A stretch of 64,000 bases of DNA from Aristolochia californica. Taxonomy: Eukaryota; Streptophyta; Magnoliopsida; Piperales; Aristolochiaceae. The DNA is taken from the NCBI GenBank assembly GCA_029961685.1, contig JARWKL010000008.1:7690501-7754500 (forward strand), in the 5' to 3' direction. Position 1 is the stretch's first letter. Every line of letters begins with the position of its first letter. Under the pieces are notes generated by a model. That model was not told where the DNA came from, made no database searches, and was given only the letters and a program-made list of their open reading frames with translations. The position numbers and the translations under genes were made by a program. Positions 59,709-64,000 of this stretch are shown here, piece after piece.

Positions 59709-60602
59709 ATGGAACCCGACACTGCCCTTTCCTCCAAAAACCCGAGACCCCCTCCTAAGCGTTTGTTTCTTCAGAAATCGAGTCCCTGATTCGATTCTTA
59801 ACAATCCTTCCCTCAATACTGCAGTTTCCCTGCTCCCCTCAAATTATAACTTTGAAATTCATAAATCAATATGGCGAATTGTATCTTCCGGTGCCAAAAG
59901 TGTCGCCTTTCAATTCCCCGAAGGTATTCTCATGTACTCACTTGATCTTTCCGACATTTTTGATACCTTTGCTTCTGGGTGACATCACATATGGGGCATG
60001 CTGCTGTGTGGATGATTTTTCTAGATCTTTTGATCCATTATGGGCATAGCTGTTTAGTCCCAATAGATTACACCAAAATCCCTGATTTATATGTTTTCGT
60101 TGAAATAAAAATAGATATAGACCATATCATTAATACAATTAAAGCATTTTTTGTGACAAAAAGATTGCAATGGCAGGGACCATCCAATTCTTAGCAGTTG
60201 TGAGAGCAGTTAAATCTGCTTTAGCTGACTCTGGTATTGATATCATTGTTCCATAGTTTAAACCTACAATTAGGGCATTTCGATATGATCCATATCTCAA
60301 AGTTTTCTTCTTGGAAGAATATGATCTCAATGGGATGAAATAAGTTGAGGGGAAGTGCATCTCCTACAATTCTTATTAGTGTTGTAGTTGATGCTGTTGT
60401 ATTTGTTGCAGATGGTAGATTCCATCTAGAGGCATTTATGATAGCAAACCCCCATATTAGGGCATTTCGATATGATCCATATCTCAAAGTTTTCTTCTTG
60501 GAAGAATATGATCTCAATGGGATGAAACAAGCTCAGAAAAAAGAAATATTGAATGCAAGGAAAGTTAACTCGTGGGGTATTGTGCATGGGACGCTCGGGC
60601 GA
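59709..60602 (+). pseudogene. DPH1: DPH1-like pseudogene (diphthamide synthesis subunit 1)
   Basis: Starts MEPDTALSSKNPRPPPKR and after a frameshift reads [60 protein letters not shown]. Then, past a deletion, [15 protein letters not shown] (one extra cysteine codon), [93 protein letters not shown] and GTLGR. This is the N-terminal two thirds of eukaryotic DPH1, the radical-SAM-like 3-amino-3-carboxypropyl transferase subunit that starts diphthamide formation on eEF2. The C-terminal part with the remaining cluster cysteines is missing. At least three frame changes, a TAG in DIIVP*FKP and an exact 72-bp duplication make it dead. No introns are evident, which suggests a retrocopy, though no poly(A) or target duplication was found. 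Confidence 0.85.
60269..60527. repeat. Exact 72-bp duplication inside the DPH1 relic
   Basis: 60269-60340 and 60456-60527 are identical, encoding IRAFRYDPYLKV and FFLEEYDLNGMK. The second copy is in the normal place; the first is inserted upstream, between the IIVP and DAVVFVADG segments. Confidence 0.95.
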
Positions 60603-61089
60603 TAGTCCATATATACCACATGCTTCCAAACCCTGTGGGGCAATTTGTTCCCTATATTGACCTGCTCAACCAAAAGATCGAGCATTTTGTTGTCTTTTTT
60701 GAAGATCCACATGTCATAATATCGAGCAATTTGTGGTCTTCTTACAACCATTTATAATCTAAATTCGAGTTGGTCCTCATCAAACCACAAAAAATAAAAT
60801 ACTATGTGGTGGATATTTATAACACCTGAATCGCCTCTCCACATGGCAAAGTCATTCTATAGCACTTCAATAATTTTCAACAATATTCTAAAACATTTCA
60901 AAATTAACCAAACTATTTCCATTGTAGATATACTAAACACTGTAAAAACACACATATCAAGTCCAAATTCACCGAACATCCCTGGTAGAGCCCCATATGA
61001 TTTCACAATCACTACAAACTGTACCTCGTCAGTGATGGGGGTCGGGTTTCGTCGGCTAATGGATGCATGTGTAGGTGACTCAGCATTGT
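60603..61089. other. Intergenic, no gene recognised
   Basis: The DPH1 match ends at GTLGR. A short run (NPVGQFVPYIDLLNQKIEHF) and the 112-codon open stretch 60804-61142 resemble nothing I know; the latter runs into the telomere-like tract, which argues against it being a gene. Confidence 0.4.
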
Positions 61090-61385
61090 TTGAACTGGAC
61101 TCAACACCCCAAGCCCTAAACCCTATTAACCCTAAACCCTAATTCTTGAACCAGAACCTAAACCCTAAACCATAACCTTAAAACCCCTAAAAGCCCTAAA
61201 ACCCAAAAACTGAAAAACTGAGAACCCTAAAAAAATAAAAAATAAAAACTATACCCAAAAATACAAAAAACCCTAAACCTAAACCCTAAAATACCAAGCA
61301 CCAAACCCTAAATACACTAAGCCCTAACCCTAATCCCGAAATTAAACCATATGAAGACAAAATTGAATCATAAACCCCAACCCTA
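61090..61385. repeat. Interstitial telomere-like tract
   Basis: Many CCCTAAA, CCCTAAACCCTAA and degenerate forms (CCCTAAAA, AACCTAAACC) mixed with A-rich spacers. CCCTAAA is the common plant telomere repeat on the C-rich strand. It is scattered rather than pure, so it is old or built from repeated short insertions. Confidence 0.8.
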
Positions 61386-62599
61386 AATCCCACAATTAAG
61401 AAACAATTAATACACATTACGCACAAAAATTAAAATTAAATCAAATAAAATAATAAAAAAGTCAGGGTTTAGGCATACCTTCTTAAATTTGGGGAAAACC
61501 ATTGTCGAAGGGTGAAATCGAAGTCGAATCGAAGTAGAATTGAAGAAATCGACGCCGAAATGTCAAAAATCAAAGAAAATCGAAATTGAAATGGGGGAAA
61601 TCAAATGAAATCAGGAGGTATTTTGGGCAAAGAGATAATAGCTATAGGAACAAGGGAGTGGGAGGCCGAGAAGACATTCGCAATGAGAGGGAGAAGGGAG
61701 AAGGGAGACAGAGGACGAAAGGAGGAAAAAAAAATTCGGGGGAAGAAGAAACGAGAGAAGACTTAGACCGAGAGAGGGAATAGTGCAGAAGAGTGACTGA
61801 AAAGAAAAAATTTGATGAGGGTTTGAGGTATCCTGCCCGCTTCATCCAGATGATTCTCAATATACTACAGAATTCGGATTCCTGAAATTAAACTGTAGAG
61901 ATGATTTTTGGGTTCTTCTGATTCATCAACATGTATCATGTGTTGGTGCTCCACTAACGATGTCAGGAGATGAACCAATTAATGCTGCTGAAGTTCATCT
62001 CCTGCGTGAGTTGACTAACCCCTCTTATTAGAACTGAAGTCAATTACTTTGTGCGTTGTTTTCCTAGAGTGAACACAAAGGTGATCTGAAATCTGTCAGC
62101 ATTAGCATCATTAACTAAAATTGAAACTAAGCTGATGGGTTAGTTCATTGGAGAAAGAGAATAGAAACTGATTCTTAATACATTAACTGAAATTGCAAAA
62201 GTGTTTTAGCATGCCTATCTTACTCTGAATTTTTTCTTTCTACCACATTTATCAAAATGCCAAATTTTATTGATCGCAGCCGTTTGTGTTACCCTCATCA
62301 TCCTACCAATCCCTTTCTTGGCTTCCTTCTTCCCTCGTGTTCTGTCGGTCTTTTCCACATTCTTTCCATAAAATAAAATAAAAATTCAAATCTTAAAAAA
62401 AATAGAGATATAAAAAATTAAAAAGGAGCGCTATGTTATTGGATTAAAGAAATAAAACATTCTCCGACCGTGTCAAAACTTAACCGCACTACATTAATAA
62501 TGGAAAACAAAACAAAATCATAGTTTTTTCCCTCTTCACTTCTACCCGAACATTTCGAACCGTTAAAAAAGAAAACAAACTATATATACAAATACGTTT
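61386..62599. other. Intergenic, no gene seen
   Basis: 61500-61600 repeats GAAATCGAAGTCGAATCGAA-type words. 61640-61785 is purine-rich (GAGAAGGGAGAAGGGAGAC). Short open stretches on both strands lack protein character. Confidence 0.45.
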
Positions 62600-63300
62600 T
62601 GCTGCCCCTACCAATGAGACCACGGAACACCGGTGCACACAACACCGGTCTCTACTATGTTCCCTCGTGCCGCTCTCGGCTGCTAACAATCAGGCGTCTC
62701 GTCCGTCGGGGACTCTACTCACATCCCCGCACCACCGTCTCCTTCCTCAGGTGCCATTGTCGCCGGTGTGCGTCCAACAAACGCAGCACATCGGTGTACA
62801 GAGGCTTCCATTACAACATCTCTCTCTCTCTCTGTGTGCTCTGTGATTGCTCCTCTCGGCTGCACTTCGACGCATTGTCTAGTGTTCATTGCCACCCACC
62901 GAAGCAACGTCTCTCGACAAATCAGTTATGCGCAACGATGTCTCCAGGCAACTGGAAGTGAGGAACAAGACCAACCGGGAGTCAGGAAGAAAATGCGCAC
63001 AAAACATCGATGGTTCGATGCTAGAGCACATAATGAGCCCCGTCGTTCGACTCCTGTCGTCGATGATCCCCTCTGCAGACCCGAACGATGGCTGATGGCT
63101 GGTTGCAATCCCTTTCTTCCCACGGGCGCATCTGCTCCCACTAACATGATGTCACCTCCTGTACACTTAGCAACCTACTCTGGCGCACCAGTGCAGTCAT
63201 CTTGTCTGGTTGGGGACGCTATTCGGACGCATCACTACCTCTCTTGGACGCTGTCTTGCTGGGGAGCACCAGCGTGATTGAGATCCTCTAGGCACACAAC
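62600..63300. other. GC-rich island, unassigned
   Basis: Markedly GC-richer than its neighbours, with a TATATATACA box just upstream (62581-62590). It has several overlapping open stretches on both strands (the longest 62768-63277) and a TCTC microsatellite (62819-62833). The reading frames are rich in Cys, Arg, Ser and His without domain motifs, so none is called. It could be an exon, a captured gene piece or the GC-rich part of a transposon. Confidence 0.4.
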
Positions 63301-63666
63301 GTATTGACAGTCGCACGTGCCACCACTGGCAATCGAAGAAACGCGGGGCTCATAAGGCTTCATCGTAAGTCTACATCCTCCTCTACTAAAAACCGACACA
63401 TAATTTTTATTTTTATTTATGGCATAATAAAAATATAGACAACATTTTACAAAAAAAAAATGGAATTTTAATCAAGACAAGAGATTCCAAATGTAAATCA
63501 TAAATTCTAAGGCAATATAATATTCATAAAAAGAAATCTGAAACCCAAGATGCATACCTTCAGTCATGGTAGACAAAATTCAAGGAATTTTGGAGAGTAA
63601 CCTGTTGATGGAGAAAACTCAGGCTCACTATCCTTACATCTATGGGAAACTACCTAGTAATGGGTT
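63301..63666. other. Intergenic, no gene seen
   Basis: AT-rich spacer before the terminal LTR. Nothing recognised. Confidence 0.5.
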
Positions 63667-64000
63667 TGTTGGAAGATGGGCTCAAGCCCACGAGCTCAAG
63701 ACAAGAAGCCCACACGTCAAAGGAGTGGCATATATGTAAAATATGGTACTTTCCATAAATATGGCATAGAAGTGTATATATGTGTTCCTTTTATGTATTT
63801 TGTTTTACCAAGTTGTAGCCCTAAGGGCATTGTAAAACTATAAATAAAGGCATTGGCTTAGAGGTAGAGCATTGAAGCACTCTCCTCTCTTTCCACAAAT
63901 CCGTCTAGCCCTCATTTTTGTTTTTGACGCAACCCTCTTCTCCCTTAATCCAAAGTCTCTCCTTCCTCGTTAATCTTCTTCTCTTCTCCTTCTTTCTTCT
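63667..64000 (+). mobile_element. LTR running off the window
   Basis: Begins TGTTGGAAGATGGGCTCAAG, the same start as the LTRs at 6086 and 36151. It later has GTAGCCCTAAGGGCATTGTA and AGAGCATTGAAGCA like the LTRs at 44062 and 45066, and a CT-rich end. It links the two LTR groups. The 3' end and any primer site lie beyond the window. Confidence 0.7.

Noticed and set aside
60804..61142. 112-codon open frame
   Set aside because: Its end is formed by the telomere-like repeat, and the composition is not protein-like.
62768..63277. 169-codon open frame in the GC-rich island
   Set aside because: Chance open frames are expected in GC-rich DNA; no domain, and other frames are equally open.
1..64000. 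tRNA or rRNA genes
   Set aside because: No cloverleaf with A and B boxes and no rRNA core words were noticed; only primer-binding sites complementary to tRNA were seen.

Overview
The window is AT-rich nuclear DNA that looks like a eudicot plant. The basis is plant-type F-box/LRR genes with AG-ending introns, a type I MADS-box relic, a plant-like DPH1 (diphthamide synthesis) relic, CCCTAAA telomere-type repeats, and Ty1/copia LTR retrotransposons with the plant initiator-Met-tRNA primer site (TGGTATCAGAGC). No gene in the window reads as clearly intact. It is a transposon-rich intergenic block holding gene relics. All comparisons were made by eye, so percentages and exact edges are approximate.

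Positions 1-36648 hold three direct tandem copies of a segment of about 12.4 kb. Unit 1 is 1-11589 (cut by the window edge), unit 2 is 11590-23984 and unit 3 is 23985-36648. Each unit carries, in order: a promoter-like leader, two to three partial F-box/LRR gene copies, a 24-bp-arm hairpin, a copia RNase H remnant with polypurine tract and LTR, a tandem 185-bp repeat, minus-strand copia debris, a foldback MITE, a solo LTR with a TGATG target duplication, an AAC microsatellite, and the 5' half of a copia element (1.64-kb LTR, primer site, gag). The duplication joint lies inside that copia element, in the protease region. Only unit 3 continues into the rest of the element: protease core, gag-pre-integrase, then a 2.7-kb foreign insertion, then a truncated 3' LTR ending at 41365. 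The element therefore seems to predate the triplication. Nonsense codons shared by all three gag copies say it was already dead at that time.

Positions 41366-53400 are a patchwork of LTR pieces: an LTR-plus-leader pair at 44062 and 45066, a TNT1-like LTR at 45600 and another LTR pair at 49427 and 49998. There is also a 30-base poly(C) tract, an inverted diverged copy of part of the tandem unit (46560-47310) and a further F-box/LRR scrap (47565-47795).

Positions 53403-64000 hold a possible two-exon coiled-coil gene end (53403-53778), a hAT-type MITE with 8-bp target duplication (55141-55418), a copia pol deletion derivative with its 838-bp 3' LTR (55797-57060), a frameshifted type I MADS-box gene (58803-59406), a degenerate DPH1 copy with an exact 72-bp internal duplication (59709-60602), an interstitial telomere-like tract (61090-61385), an unassigned GC-rich island (62600-63300) and an LTR running off the edge (63667-64000).

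I saw no new enzymatic or defence system. The most informative structures are the tandem triplication with its mosaic pattern of similarity between units, and the palindromic elements that survive differently in each unit.
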